Assembly (NCBI RefSeq): GCF_943193195.1 | Contig: NZ_CALPDG010000003.1 | Span: forward strand, 1-64,000 | Length of the DNA stretch: 64,000 nt | Reading direction: 5' to 3' | Source of the DNA: Mediterraneibacter agrestimuris | GTDB lineage: Bacteria > Bacillota > Clostridia > Lachnospirales > Lachnospiraceae | Shown: positions 28,019 to 36,571 of the stretch, piece after piece | Layout: each line of letters opens with the position of its first letter | Numbering within the stretch: the stretch's first letter is position 1 | Made by a program: the position numbers and the translations under genes | The notes under the pieces: model-generated | Database searches by the model: none | Seen by the model: only the letters and a program-made list of their open reading frames with translations | Told to the model about the DNA's origin: nothing

Positions 28019-28774
28019 ATGATTATGTTAAAAGTGGAACATCTCTATAAAAGTTATCGTAACGGGAATAACGTATATGAAGTGTTAAAGGATGTATCTT
28101 TTGAAGTAAAGCAGGGAGAGTTTGTTGCGGTGATGGGACCGTCGGGTTCTGGAAAAACAACACTTTTGAATTGTATTTCCTGTTTTATTCCGCACGACAA
28201 AGGAAAAATTCTTTTACAAAATAATGAATTGTCCCGGCTGGATGAAAAGCAGATCGCAAAGGTGAGAAATGAAAACCTGGGCTTTGTATTTCAGGATTTC
28301 ATGCTGTTGGACGGACTGACAGTTTTTGAAAATGTTTGTGTTCCGAAAGTGATTCGGAAAGAGGTTTATGGACCGATGGAAAAGAAAGCGAAGAATTTGT
28401 TGGAGCTGTTTGGGATACATGAGATTGCAGATAAATATCCGGCAGAGATTTCCGGCGGACAGAAACAGAGGACGGCGGTTGCAAGGGCACTGATGAATGA
28501 TCCCCTGTTGATTTTAGCAGACGAGCCGACCGGGAACTTGGACAGCCGCTCCAGTGAAGCTGTGATCAGTGCATTTCTTGAGGCGCAGAAAACCTTAAAT
28601 GCCACCACATTTATGGTGACGCATGACAGCTTTTCAGCTAGCTATTGCGATCGGGTGATCGTCATGCGTGACGGAAATGTGTACACAGAATTAGTAAACA
28701 ATGGAGATAGAAAAAAGTTTCTTGAGCAATTATTAGATATACTAAAAAATTTGAATGGCGGTGAACAAGAATGA
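28019..28774 (+). CDS. BceA-like ABC transporter ATPase
   Basis: A 251-residue MacB/LolD-type ATPase. Walker A is GPSGSGKTT, Q-loop FVFQDFMLLDGLTVFEN, signature EISGGQKQRTAVARAL, Walker B LLILADEPTGNLD and switch MVTHDSFSA. It overlaps the permease gene by 4 bp (ATGA). The ATPase/large permease pair with an adjacent two-component system is the layout of antimicrobial-peptide resistance transporters (BceAB, YxdLM). The peptide involved cannot be inferred. Confidence 0.9.
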   Translation: MIMLKVEHLYKSYRNGNNVYEVLKDVSFEVKQGEFVAVMGPSGSGKTTLLNCISCFIPHDKGKILLQNNELSRLDEKQIAKVRNENLGFVFQDFMLLDGLTVFENVCVPKVIRKEVYGPMEKKAKNLLELFGIHEIADKYPAEISGGQKQRTAVARALMNDPLLILADEPTGNLDSRSSEAVISAFLEAQKTLNATTFMVTHDSFSASYCDRVIVMRDGNVYTELVNNGDRKKFLEQLLDILKNLNGGEQE

Positions 28775-30882
28775 CACTTCAGATGTTATGGAAAAAACTA
28801 AGAATCAAGAATAAGAGAGATTATAAACAGTTTCAGTTTGTAATCGTATTTGCGGAAATGCTGATTTCATCCTATTTAATGATGACGTTCAGCCCGCTGG
28901 TTCAGAAGGCGCTTCCAGACGGCGGCGATACAAGAAAAATTGCAAGTTTGATATTTGGAGTTGCAGTGGCAGGGTGTGTAGTTTTTGTCTGGTATGCGGC
29001 GCGGCTGTTTCTGAGATATAAGAGTCGTGAGATTGGTATTTTTCTGGCGCTTGGGGCAGAGAGAAGTACGCTTTCTAAAGCGCTGTCCGCAGAACTTACA
29101 AAAATGATATCACTGTATGTAATAGAAGGAATTATTTTCGGCGCGTTCCTTTCGATGGCAGTCGGAAAAGTAATGGAATTGATCACCAGATCCGTCAATG
29201 ATCATCAGTTTTCATTTACTGTAGAAGGATTTCTCAGTTCTCTGTTGTTTGGAGTGGCGCTGGTACTGATGATTTTGCTCATGGCATATAAGGCAATGAA
29301 GCGGACAGATATTATGGAAGTCATTAATGAACAGCGCAGACAGGAGCCGTTGAAGAAGTCCGTGACAAAAGGATATTTGGTGAGCGGATTTATCTGCGTT
29401 GTAAGCGGAATTTTTGTGGCTGCAATCTTGCCGGGAATCTATCTGAGAATGACATACCGGTATATGGGAGTTTGGTCAAATCTGTTTTATCTTGTGGCTG
29501 TGTTTGGCGTATACCGTCTGCTCGTGTATTCCATTTCCAGTCATCAGAAAGGCCGTAATCCCCAAAAGTATTATAATAATCTGTTGTACTATGGTATGAT
29601 GAAATTTCAGGGAGCGTCAGTTGTACGAAATATGCTTGTCATTGTTTTACTGATCATTGCCGGAATGTATGCGGCAACATATATTCCGCTTATGACAGAA
29701 GGAGGGATAAAAGCTGCATCTTATTATGAGGACAGATATTCTTGGCGGTATTTGCAGAATGGAGAGATGCCGGCGGAAGACAGAATCCGGGAATTGGCGT
29801 CGGAATATGGAGTAGAGATCAGAGATTACCGGGAAGGTGAATTCATCCGTGTGCCGGGAAGCGCAGTCAACAGGGACGTAACCGAGGATGGCAGCGGCAT
29901 TATAGAAGAATTTGTGGAAAGGAATGCCGAATATGACTGTATCAGCGTTTCGGAATATGCAAAACTGACAGAAATTACATTGGACATTCCAAAAGGAGGA
30001 TATTATTTGATCCAGCCGGAAGAAGCAACAGAGAGCTTCTGGGATCATTTTGATGATATGAGCCAGCTTTACAGTAAAAAGGAAGATATGTATCTTTCCA
30101 TGAAATACCTGGGAAATACGGTCTATAACGCATTGGTTCTAAATTACAACGGATTAGGGGCGAACGCCCGTTTTGTAATCAATGATATGGATTATGAAGC
30201 ATTAAAAGCGGGATTAAAGCCAGATAGTCTGGGAACACAGGTTTTGTTCGATAGTCAGGAAAGTGACGGGGAAATTGCATTTGCAAAGACATTGTTTCGA
30301 GAGCTTGTATTGGGAATGTCCGAAGAAATGAATCATCTGATGGCTTACAATCCGATGGAAGAGCAGCGTGTTGGAGCAGAAAACTATGTGGATATGTCAG
30401 TTTTGGCAGTGGTGGATCTGGAGGAACCGGCAAAAGAGACAGACTGGTGGTACATCCCTCTGCTGGTTCCGCTTATAAGCCAGCAGACCATTCTTGGCAG
30501 TGCAATCCGTCTGATGCTGTTCATTTATGTGGCGGCTATTTGCGCTGCGGCAGTGGGAATTATCGGTTATTCCAGAAGTCAGAGTGTGGGAGAGAGCAGC
30601 CGTCAGGTATTTGAGGATATCAAGCGGTTGGGCGCAGATGAGGCATACCGTCTCTGGATTTTGAAAAAACAGATCCAGAAGGTATATGTGCTGCCTACTG
30701 TGCTTGGCATAGGACTGACAATTGTGTATACAATGGTTATTCTGATCAGTAATGACGGGGTGCTGAAATCCGGCGAAGTTATGGTGGCGGCGCTGACTGT
30801 TGTCATCGGACTTGGTATTGCATTGTTTCAGTATGTGATGTACAGAAAATCACTAAAGACAGTAAAGAAATTTTTATTCTGA
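28771..30882 (+). CDS. BceB-like ABC transporter permease (FtsX family)
   Basis: A 703-residue permease with about ten membrane segments. FtsX-type modules are at both ends: SLIFGVAVAGCVVFVWYAAR with RYKSREIGIFLALGAERSTL near the N-terminus, and RLGADEAYRLWILKKQIQKV near the C-terminus. A long extracytoplasmic loop (about residues 310-560) lies between, as in BceB, where it senses peptide. Translation is coupled to the ATPase gene. A strong terminator follows. Confidence 0.88.
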   Translation: MTLQMLWKKLRIKNKRDYKQFQFVIVFAEMLISSYLMMTFSPLVQKALPDGGDTRKIASLIFGVAVAGCVVFVWYAARLFLRYKSREIGIFLALGAERSTLSKALSAELTKMISLYVIEGIIFGAFLSMAVGKVMELITRSVNDHQFSFTVEGFLSSLLFGVALVLMILLMAYKAMKRTDIMEVINEQRRQEPLKKSVTKGYLVSGFICVVSGIFVAAILPGIYLRMTYRYMGVWSNLFYLVAVFGVYRLLVYSISSHQKGRNPQKYYNNLLYYGMMKFQGASVVRNMLVIVLLIIAGMYAATYIPLMTEGGIKAASYYEDRYSWRYLQNGEMPAEDRIRELASEYGVEIRDYREGEFIRVPGSAVNRDVTEDGSGIIEEFVERNAEYDCISVSEYAKLTEITLDIPKGGYYLIQPEEATESFWDHFDDMSQLYSKKEDMYLSMKYLGNTVYNALVLNYNGLGANARFVINDMDYEALKAGLKPDSLGTQVLFDSQESDGEIAFAKTLFRELVLGMSEEMNHLMAYNPMEEQRVGAENYVDMSVLAVVDLEEPAKETDWWYIPLLVPLISQQTILGSAIRLMLFIYVAAICAAAVGIIGYSRSQSVGESSRQVFEDIKRLGADEAYRLWILKKQIQKVYVLPTVLGIGLTIVYTMVILISNDGVLKSGEVMVAALTVVIGLGIALFQYVMYRKSLKTVKKFLF

Positions 30883-30922
30883 GTGCCGGAAACAAGTAAA
30901 GATTATATGAATTGATAACGGC

Positions 30923-30963
30923 AATGAGAAACGTGCAGTATAATATGTGCGTTTCTCATTTTT
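30923..30963 (+). terminator. Terminator of the BceAB-like operon
   Basis: A perfect 11-bp stem, AATGAGAAACG (30923-30933) with CGTTTCTCATT (30950-30960), followed by TTT. Confidence 0.85.
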
Positions 30964-31009
30964 GCTAAATTGCACAAAATCATGAATTGGTTTTTATATA
31001 ACATTTCTA

Positions 31010-31060
31010 TTTACAAACAGATAAATCAATGTAATAATAAACAAGTAAACATCCTACGTT
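31010..31060 (+). promoter_or_regulatory. Promoter and GntR-type operator upstream of the racemase-superfamily gene
   Basis: TTTACA (31010-31015), a 17-bp spacer and AATAAT (31033-31038) form a likely promoter. The pseudo-palindrome AACATCCTACGTT lies at 31048-31060, near the expected start point. Its exact reverse complement occurs at 36480-36492 in the ABC-transporter promoter. The form AAC-R-T-NNN-A-Y-GTT is of the kind bound by FCD-type GntR dimers, and such a regulator is encoded at 31797. Confidence 0.6.
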
Positions 31061-31089
31061 ATACGATTGAATAGAATTAGGAGGAAGAG

Positions 31090-31761
31090 ATGAAAGTAGC
31101 TTTAGTTTATACAAGTACAACGCCGGAATTGATTGAACTTCTGGAGGAAGAAGTGAGCAAAGCACTTCCGGAAGATACCGAGATTATGAGCTATCAGGAT
31201 CCGTCTATTCTCGCAGAGGTGAGAGAGGCTGGTTACGTGACTGCTCCGCCGGCGGCAAAGCTGGTAAGTATGTTTATGCAGGCAGTCATGGATGGCGCTG
31301 ATGCAATTTTAAATGTATGTTCTTCTGTTGGCGAGGTGGCAGACGCAGCACAGGATATTGGAAAATATACAGGTATTCCGATCGTGCGTATTGATGAAGA
31401 GATGTGCCGTGAAGCAGTAAGACAGGGAAAGAAGATTGCGGTCATGGCAACACTGCCGACGACTCTGGAGCCGACTAAGAATACGATCCTGCGTGTGGCA
31501 AGAGAGATGAATCAGCATGTGGAATTGATTGACTGCCTGGTAGAAGGAGCATTTGGCCTGGATCAGGAGCAGTTCAAAGAATTGATGACAGAGCATGCAG
31601 GCGGTGTTGCAAATAAGGCGGATGTGATTCTTTTTGCACAGGGATCCATGGCATACTGTGAAGAATATATTTATGAGAAATATAAAAAAACAGTTGTATC
31701 TAGTCCGAGGTTCGGAGCGCCGGCATTACGGGATGCATTGATTGCAAAAGGATTAATTTAA
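31090..31761 (+). CDS. Aspartate/glutamate racemase superfamily protein
   Basis: A 223-residue protein of the Asp/Glu/hydantoin racemase fold. The first cysteine motif is ILNVCSSVGE (Cys77). In the second half the position where hydantoin racemases carry a GCAGM-like motif reads FAQGSMA, with Gln184 in place of the second catalytic cysteine. It may therefore be an isomerase, decarboxylase or other lyase of the superfamily rather than a two-base racemase. It starts the operon with GntR, BKACE and the DUF1537 kinase, so it probably acts on a small hydroxy- or keto-acid in that pathway. Confidence 0.8.
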   Translation: MKVALVYTSTTPELIELLEEEVSKALPEDTEIMSYQDPSILAEVREAGYVTAPPAAKLVSMFMQAVMDGADAILNVCSSVGEVADAAQDIGKYTGIPIVRIDEEMCREAVRQGKKIAVMATLPTTLEPTKNTILRVAREMNQHVELIDCLVEGAFGLDQEQFKELMTEHAGGVANKADVILFAQGSMAYCEEYIYEKYKKTVVSSPRFGAPALRDALIAKGLI

Positions 31762-31796
31762 TTAGAAACATGTGAATGATACCGGAGGTAAATAGA

Positions 31797-32507
31797 ATGG
31801 GTACGGACAAATTTATGCAGGCTTCACTGGCGAATAAATCTGTGGTTGACAGGATTGTAGATCAGATTACGAATGCAGTCATCAATGGAGAACTGAAACC
31901 GGGAGATAAGATTCCGACAGAACCTGAGTTATGTGAAACTTTCCGTGTGGGACGTAATTCGGTACGTGAGGCGATTAAAATTCTGGCGGCATATGGAGTA
32001 CTGGAAATCCGCAGGGCAGACGGTACGTATATCTGCCAGGAGTACAATTATAAGATGCTGTATCCGATTTTGTATGGAATTATCCTACAGAGAGATTCAC
32101 AGAAGCAGGTGGTCGAGCTTCGCAAAGTGATTGATGTGGGAATCCTGCAGGAAGCAATGAAACGAATGGGAAAAGAAGAATTTCATCAGCTAAAGATGGT
32201 GATCAGGGAAATGGAAGAAGAAGTTCATAAAGAGAATCCGTCTTCCAGAGCGATTTATGATACGGATGTCCGTTTTCATGCAGTACTGACTTCGGTGTTT
32301 GCAAACAATCTGTTAGAGAGCATTGGATACTATGTGGATAAAATCACAAGACAGTCCCGAATTCTGACGGTAGAATATATTCTGGAAAATGGACATCAGG
32401 AGGAGTTTGTGGAACTTCATAAAGAGATTCTGGACGTCCTTTGCAAAAAAGATGAAAGGCTGATTTCTGCAGTGATAGAGAAGCATTACAAATACTGGGA
32501 AAAATAA
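31797..32507 (+). CDS. FadR/GntR-type transcriptional regulator (FCD domain)
   Basis: A 236-residue regulator. The winged helix (about 10-80) contains VDRIVDQITNAVINGELKPG, IPTEPELCETFRVGRNSVRE and LEIRRADGTYI. The all-helical FCD ligand-binding domain has ELRKVIDVGILQEA, DTDVRFHAVLTSVFANNLL and HKEILDVLCKKDE. Asp and His residues in the FCD would bind a metal and a carboxylate ligand. ATG 31797 is chosen for GGAGG at 31784-31788. It lies inside the operon it probably controls, via the 31048 site and perhaps the matching site at 36480. Confidence 0.9.
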   Translation: MGTDKFMQASLANKSVVDRIVDQITNAVINGELKPGDKIPTEPELCETFRVGRNSVREAIKILAAYGVLEIRRADGTYICQEYNYKMLYPILYGIILQRDSQKQVVELRKVIDVGILQEAMKRMGKEEFHQLKMVIREMEEEVHKENPSSRAIYDTDVRFHAVLTSVFANNLLESIGYYVDKITRQSRILTVEYILENGHQEEFVELHKEILDVLCKKDERLISAVIEKHYKYWEK

Positions 32508-32552
32508 GAGACAGTTAGGCTGTAGACTGAACTGTTACGATGGAGAGGAAAA

Positions 32553-33353
32553 ATGGCAGATAAAGTATTGGTTTCTGTTGCACCTGTCAGTGCGGCAGAC
32601 AAACAAATTGACCCTGTAAAGATTGCAGCAGATGTGACAGCCTGTGCCAAAGCAGGTGCTGCAATGGTACATTTGCATGTGAGGAACAGAGACGGCGGAC
32701 TGACACCGGATCTGAGTGTATTAAAGGAAACGGTGGAATTGATTCGCGGACAGTCGGATATTATTATTCAGGCATCAACAGGCGGTGTGTCTGATCTTAC
32801 AATCCAAGAGAGATGTGCACCGTTATATTATGATAAAGTGGAAGCATGTTCTTTAAACGTAGGATCTACGAATCTGGGGAATGCAGTATACTGCAATCCG
32901 ATTCCAGAAGTGAAGTACTGTGTCGAAGAGATTATCAAGACAGGAAAAACGCCGGAAATCGAAGTGTTTGAAATAGGTCATATTCATATGGTGCAGGAAC
33001 TTCGCAGAGAGTTTCCAATGAAACCCCCAATTCTGTTTAGTGTAGTACTGGGACATCCGGGGGAGGCGCCTGCAACACCGGAGGCGCTGGCGGCTATGGT
33101 GAATTTTATTCCAAAGGACACAATTTGGGGGATTACGCATGCATATCGAAAAGATTTTGGCATTATAGCGGGAGCTCTTGGACTTGGTGCGAGAACTGTA
33201 AGAATTGGATTTGAGGATAGTAGTTATCTGAATCCGGCAGTGCAGGCAGAAACAAACCTGCCGCTGGTTGAGAAAACAGTGCAGCTTCTGCGGGCAATGG
33301 ATAAGGAACCAATGACACCTGATGAAGCACGGAAGATGTTAAATATGGATTGA
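32553..33353 (+). CDS. BKACE family beta-keto acid cleavage enzyme (DUF849)
   Basis: A 266-residue TIM-barrel enzyme. The family catalyses a retro-Claisen exchange between a beta-keto acid and acetyl-CoA, the founding member acting on 3-keto-5-aminohexanoate. The zinc-binding His pair is visible in AAMVHLHVRNRDGGLTPD, with QASTGGVSD, EVFEIGHIHM and TVRIGFEDSSYL in later strands. Lysine-fermentation partners (kdd, kal) are absent here, and the neighbours are an acid-sugar kinase and a racemase-fold protein, so the substrate is probably a sugar-derived beta-keto acid. Confidence 0.85.
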   Translation: MADKVLVSVAPVSAADKQIDPVKIAADVTACAKAGAAMVHLHVRNRDGGLTPDLSVLKETVELIRGQSDIIIQASTGGVSDLTIQERCAPLYYDKVEACSLNVGSTNLGNAVYCNPIPEVKYCVEEIIKTGKTPEIEVFEIGHIHMVQELRREFPMKPPILFSVVLGHPGEAPATPEALAAMVNFIPKDTIWGITHAYRKDFGIIAGALGLGARTVRIGFEDSSYLNPAVQAETNLPLVEKTVQLLRAMDKEPMTPDEARKMLNMD

Positions 33354-33372
33354 AAGATATGGGTATATAGAT

Positions 33373-34803
33373 ATGGAACAGCTAAAGGAACTGGATATAA
33401 GTGTGATTGAGCAGTTTCCCAAAATTGATGAATCAAAACTGGATGAACTGCTTCAAAAGGAAATTATAAAAAGCGGAAGGAAAATCATTGTACTGGATGA
33501 TGACCCGACAGGTGTGCAGACGGTACACGGCGTGTCAGTGTATACTGACTGGTCACAAGAAAGTATTGCTGCCGGATTTGCGGAGGAAAGAAATTTGTTC
33601 TATATTCTGACTAATTCCAGAGGGTTTACTGTAGAGCAGACAACACAGTGCCATCAGGATATTATCAGTCGGGTACAGACTATTTCAAAAAAGACCGGTC
33701 AAGAATATCTGATAATCAGCCGAGGGGATTCTACACTTAGGGGGCATTATCCGCTTGAAACAGAATTGCTGAGACAGGGGATGGAAACAGATAGCGGTAA
33801 GAAGGTGGACGGGGAAATTTTGTGTCCGTTTTTCAAAGAAGGCGGACGTTATACCATCGGAAATGTACATTATGTTAAGAATGGCGGGAGGCTGGTGCCT
33901 GCCGGACAGACAGAATTTGCAGCAGATAAGACCTTTGGATATCAGGCATCGGATTTGCGGAAATATGTAGAGGAAAAGACAAAAGGCAGATATCGGGCGG
34001 AACAAGTACTATGTATTTCATTGGAAGAACTGCGGGCCCGCGATATAGACGGCATTTTAAAAAAGCTGATTCAGATAAAAGATTTTGGCAAGATTGTCGT
34101 TAACGCAGTGGATTACTGCGACTTGAAAGTCTTTGCAATTGCACTTTACCAGGCAATGGCGAAGGGAAAACAATATCTGTTCCGTACTGCTGCGGCGCTG
34201 GTGAAGGTAATGGGCGGGATTTCTGATAAGCCTCTTCTGACCCGGAAAGAGATGTTAACTTGTGAAAATACAAATGGTGGTATTATCGTTGTAGGTTCTC
34301 ATACGATGAAGACAACCAGTCAGTTGGAAGAACTGAAAAAAGTATCAGGGCTAGAATTCTTGGAGTTTAATTCAGATCTGGTTCTTGATGAAGAAGCATT
34401 TACAAAAGAAATTCATGAAACAATCCAGCGGGAAGAAGAAATGATCCGGACTGGGAAAACAGTTGTAGTTTACACAAAACGAAAGCTCCTTGTAATTGAA
34501 AATGATACAAAGGAAGAAGCGCTGCTCCGCTCTGTAAAGATATCTGATGCAGTACAGTCGCTTGTTGGAAAGTTAAGCGTTATTCCGTCATTTGTGATTG
34601 CTAAAGGCGGAATTACTTCAAGCGATGTGGGAACGAAGGCTTTGCAGGTGAAACGTGCAGACGTTATGGGACAGATTCGTCCCGGTATTCCTGTGTGGAA
34701 GACCGGAGAAGAAAGCCGTTTTCCGGGAATTCCTTATGTTATTTTTCCTGGAAATGTCGGGGAAGTGACAACCTTACGCGAAGCGGTGGAAATATGTATG
34801 TAA
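33373..34803 (+). CDS. Four-carbon acid sugar kinase family protein (DUF1537)
   Basis: A 476-residue two-domain kinase. The N-terminal sugar-binding domain has KIIVLDDDPTGVQTVHGVSV and the motif SRGDSTLRGHYPLETE. The C-terminal nucleotide-binding domain has FVIAKGGITSSDVGTKAL and IPYVIFPGNVGEVTTLRE. Characterised members phosphorylate D-erythronate, D-threonate, L-threonate or 3-oxo-isoapionate. The usual partners (OtnC aldolase, PdxA2 dehydrogenase, RuBisCO-like protein) are missing; a BKACE is 20 bp upstream instead. The ribosome site is weak (GGGTAT), so it is probably translated by coupling. Confidence 0.88.
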   Translation: MEQLKELDISVIEQFPKIDESKLDELLQKEIIKSGRKIIVLDDDPTGVQTVHGVSVYTDWSQESIAAGFAEERNLFYILTNSRGFTVEQTTQCHQDIISRVQTISKKTGQEYLIISRGDSTLRGHYPLETELLRQGMETDSGKKVDGEILCPFFKEGGRYTIGNVHYVKNGGRLVPAGQTEFAADKTFGYQASDLRKYVEEKTKGRYRAEQVLCISLEELRARDIDGILKKLIQIKDFGKIVVNAVDYCDLKVFAIALYQAMAKGKQYLFRTAAALVKVMGGISDKPLLTRKEMLTCENTNGGIIVVGSHTMKTTSQLEELKKVSGLEFLEFNSDLVLDEEAFTKEIHETIQREEEMIRTGKTVVVYTKRKLLVIENDTKEEALLRSVKISDAVQSLVGKLSVIPSFVIAKGGITSSDVGTKALQVKRADVMGQIRPGIPVWKTGEESRFPGIPYVIFPGNVGEVTTLREAVEICM

Positions 34804-34855
34804 TGTCAATGAGATGAATTGATGCGGCGGGGAGAAGTCCCCGCTATTGTTATTA

Positions 34856-34911
34856 TCATCACTTCATTGACCGGACAGCTTGCAGCACAGTGCAAGGTGC
34901 CGTGTGAACAG
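34856..34911. repeat. Dispersed palindromic repeat with GTGTGAACAG end, copy 1
   Basis: 56 nt matching 61883-61938 at 52 positions by my count, including TGCAGCACAGTGCAAGGTG and the terminal GTGTGAACAG. A separate GCGGGGA...TCCCCGC hairpin precedes it (about 34827-34844). This copy lacks the left terminal repeat that the 61801 copy has, so it may be a truncated element. Confidence 0.65.
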
Positions 34912-34953
34912 TACCCTGCTATTTTTTTGCCTAAAAATATTGAAAGAAAGCTA

Positions 34954-34992
34954 TTTACATTTCTAAGATAAAGTGATATCATGATGATATCA
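34954..34992 (+). promoter_or_regulatory. SPFH operon promoter with two TGATATCA boxes
   Basis: TTTACA (34954-34959), a 17-bp spacer and TATCAT (34977-34982) form a good promoter. Two perfect palindromes TGATATCA lie at 34974-34981 and 34985-34992, 11 bp apart, covering the -10. Spacing of one helical turn suits cooperative binding by ribbon-helix-helix dimers; such a protein is encoded at 36040 in the same operon. Confidence 0.6.
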
Positions 34993-35018
34993 AAAAGAAA
35001 AACTAAGGAGTGATACAT

Positions 35019-36038
35019 ATGAAGGAAAAAGTATTACAGAATAAGAAAAAGGGTATGCTTGTACTTGTACTGACAACACTGGTTTATCTAACAGCAGCTG
35101 CAGGATGCGCGTTTGGCAGTATGCAGCTGAGCAGAGGCAAAAGTCCTGTACTTCTGATCATCAGTATTATCTGGTTGTGTATCGGATGGTTTCCGTATTG
35201 CGGACTTAGAATTTTAAAGCCGCAGGAAGCGCTTGTACTGACATTGTTTGGTAAATATGTGGGAACATTGAAGGGAGAAGGGTTTTATTTTATAAATCCT
35301 TTCTGTACCAGTGTGAACCCGGCGGCGGATACACATCTGAATCAGAGCGGAGATGTGAATAATAATGCAAAAAAAGCGTCATTTTCCTGGAACAGAGTGG
35401 AAATAGGAGGAGGCGATTACAGCGGTAAGAAGATTTCCCTGAAGATTATGACACTGAATAACAGCCGTCAGAAGATAAATGATTGTCTCGGTAATCCGGT
35501 GGAGATCGGCATTGCAGTTATGTGGAGAGTTGTTGATACATCCAAGGCAGTTTTCAATGTAGATAATTACAAGGAGTATCTGTCCTTACAGTGCGATACC
35601 GCACTGCGTAACATCGTCCGTATTTACCCGTATGATGTGGCTCCGAATGTGGATACTACAGGAGACGGACAGGCTGATGAAGGAAGTCTCCGCGGTTCCA
35701 GCGAGATTGTAGCTGATAGAATTAAAGATGAGATTCAGCAAAGAGTCAGCGAGGCGGGATTGGAGATTCTGGAAGCAAGGATCACATATCTGGCTTACGC
35801 ACCGGAAATTGCGGCAGTTATGCTGCAGCGTCAGCAGGCATCTGCTGTGATCGATGCAAGAAAGATGATCGTGGACGGCGCAGTCGGCATGGTCGAGATG
35901 GCGCTGGGCCGGCTGAACGAAAATGGGATTGTGGAACTGGATGAGGAGCGTAAGGCTGCCATGGTATCGAATCTGCTGGTTGTTCTGTGCGGCAACAGAG
36001 ATGCCCAGCCGATTGTGAATTCAGGAAGCCTGTATTGA
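35019..36038 (+). CDS. SPFH/Band 7 domain membrane protein
   Basis: A 339-residue protein with two N-terminal hydrophobic segments ([19 protein letters not shown] and [17 protein letters not shown]). An SPFH/prohibitin domain follows ([59 protein letters not shown]). The C-terminal coil has [20 protein letters not shown] and [20 protein letters not shown]. It probably scaffolds membrane microdomains. ATG 35019 is preferred because AAGGAG lies at 35005-35010. The RHH gene starts 1 bp after its stop. Confidence 0.87.
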   Translation: MKEKVLQNKKKGMLVLVLTTLVYLTAAAGCAFGSMQLSRGKSPVLLIISIIWLCIGWFPYCGLRILKPQEALVLTLFGKYVGTLKGEGFYFINPFCTSVNPAADTHLNQSGDVNNNAKKASFSWNRVEIGGGDYSGKKISLKIMTLNNSRQKINDCLGNPVEIGIAVMWRVVDTSKAVFNVDNYKEYLSLQCDTALRNIVRIYPYDVAPNVDTTGDGQADEGSLRGSSEIVADRIKDEIQQRVSEAGLEILEARITYLAYAPEIAAVMLQRQQASAVIDARKMIVDGAVGMVEMALGRLNENGIVELDEERKAAMVSNLLVVLCGNRDAQPIVNSGSLY

Positions 36039-36039
36039 T

Positions 36040-36243
36040 ATGGCTGAACAGAAAAAGAAGCAGATTCCGCTCCGGCTTTCTTCAAAATTGTACGATGCCA
36101 TCGCAGCCTGGGCAGAGGATGATTTCCGCTCGGTGAATGGACAGATTGAATATCTGCTGACCGAGTGTGTGAGACAGCGGAAGAAAAATGGGAAATATGT
36201 ATCTGAACATCTGGATGAGCCGCCGGAGTTAGATATAGAATAA
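36040..36243 (+). CDS. Small ribbon-helix-helix (Arc-like) protein
   Basis: A 67-residue protein. [20 protein letters not shown] forms the beta strand and first helix, and [20 protein letters not shown] the second helix of an Arc/MetJ-type fold. The tail is acidic. It follows the SPFH gene by one base and is probably translated by coupling. It could be the repressor of the operon through the TGATATCA boxes. No toxin gene is adjacent, so a toxin-antitoxin reading is not supported. Confidence 0.78.
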   Translation: MAEQKKKQIPLRLSSKLYDAIAAWAEDDFRSVNGQIEYLLTECVRQRKKNGKYVSEHLDEPPELDIE

Positions 36244-36313
36244 GACTTGAAATGGTTCAAACTTTTGGCAGAACTGTTGCTAAAAATTTCATATTATTTA
36301 AACAATTATGAGA

Positions 36314-36366
36314 AAAAGATAAAGCTTGGGGAATTACAGCATTCTCCAATGCTTTATCTTTTTTGT
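36314..36366 (+). terminator. Terminator of the SPFH operon
   Basis: AAAGATAAAGC pairs with GCTTTATCTTT (extended by TTGG/CCAA), then TTTTTG. It lies in the 328-bp gap 36244-36571, which otherwise holds A-rich sequence and the promoter/operator at 36475-36503. Confidence 0.85.
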
Positions 36367-36474
36367 TTTGATCAAGATGTAAATGGATAATAAATATTCT
36401 ACAATTTACACAAGGAATCACAAAAAAATATGACGTAAATAAAAAAAGTGTACAAAACACAAAAAAACTAACAC

Positions 36475-36503
36475 TATCCAACGTAGGATGTTACTGCTAT
36501 AAT
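36475..36503 (+). promoter_or_regulatory. Promoter of the ABC/glycoside hydrolase operon with GntR-type operator
   Basis: TATAAT at 36498-36503 has a weak -35 region near 36475. AACGTAGGATGTT at 36480-36492 fills the spacer and is the exact reverse complement of the site at 31048-31060. Its place between -35 and -10 fits repression. Confidence 0.6.
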
Positions 36504-36571
36504 AAGAACAAGAAATAAATAATAAATCCCGGGAACGAAAAAAAATTAAAAAATTTAGGGAGGACAAGTAA

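Noticed and set aside
32553-33353. Lysine-fermentation role for the BKACE gene
   Set aside because: No other lysine-degradation genes are nearby; neighbours are acid-sugar type, so the 3-keto-5-aminohexanoate name was not adopted.
36040-36243. RHH protein as antitoxin of a toxin-antitoxin pair
   Set aside because: The only co-transcribed neighbour is a 339-residue SPFH membrane protein; no small toxin frame is adjacent.
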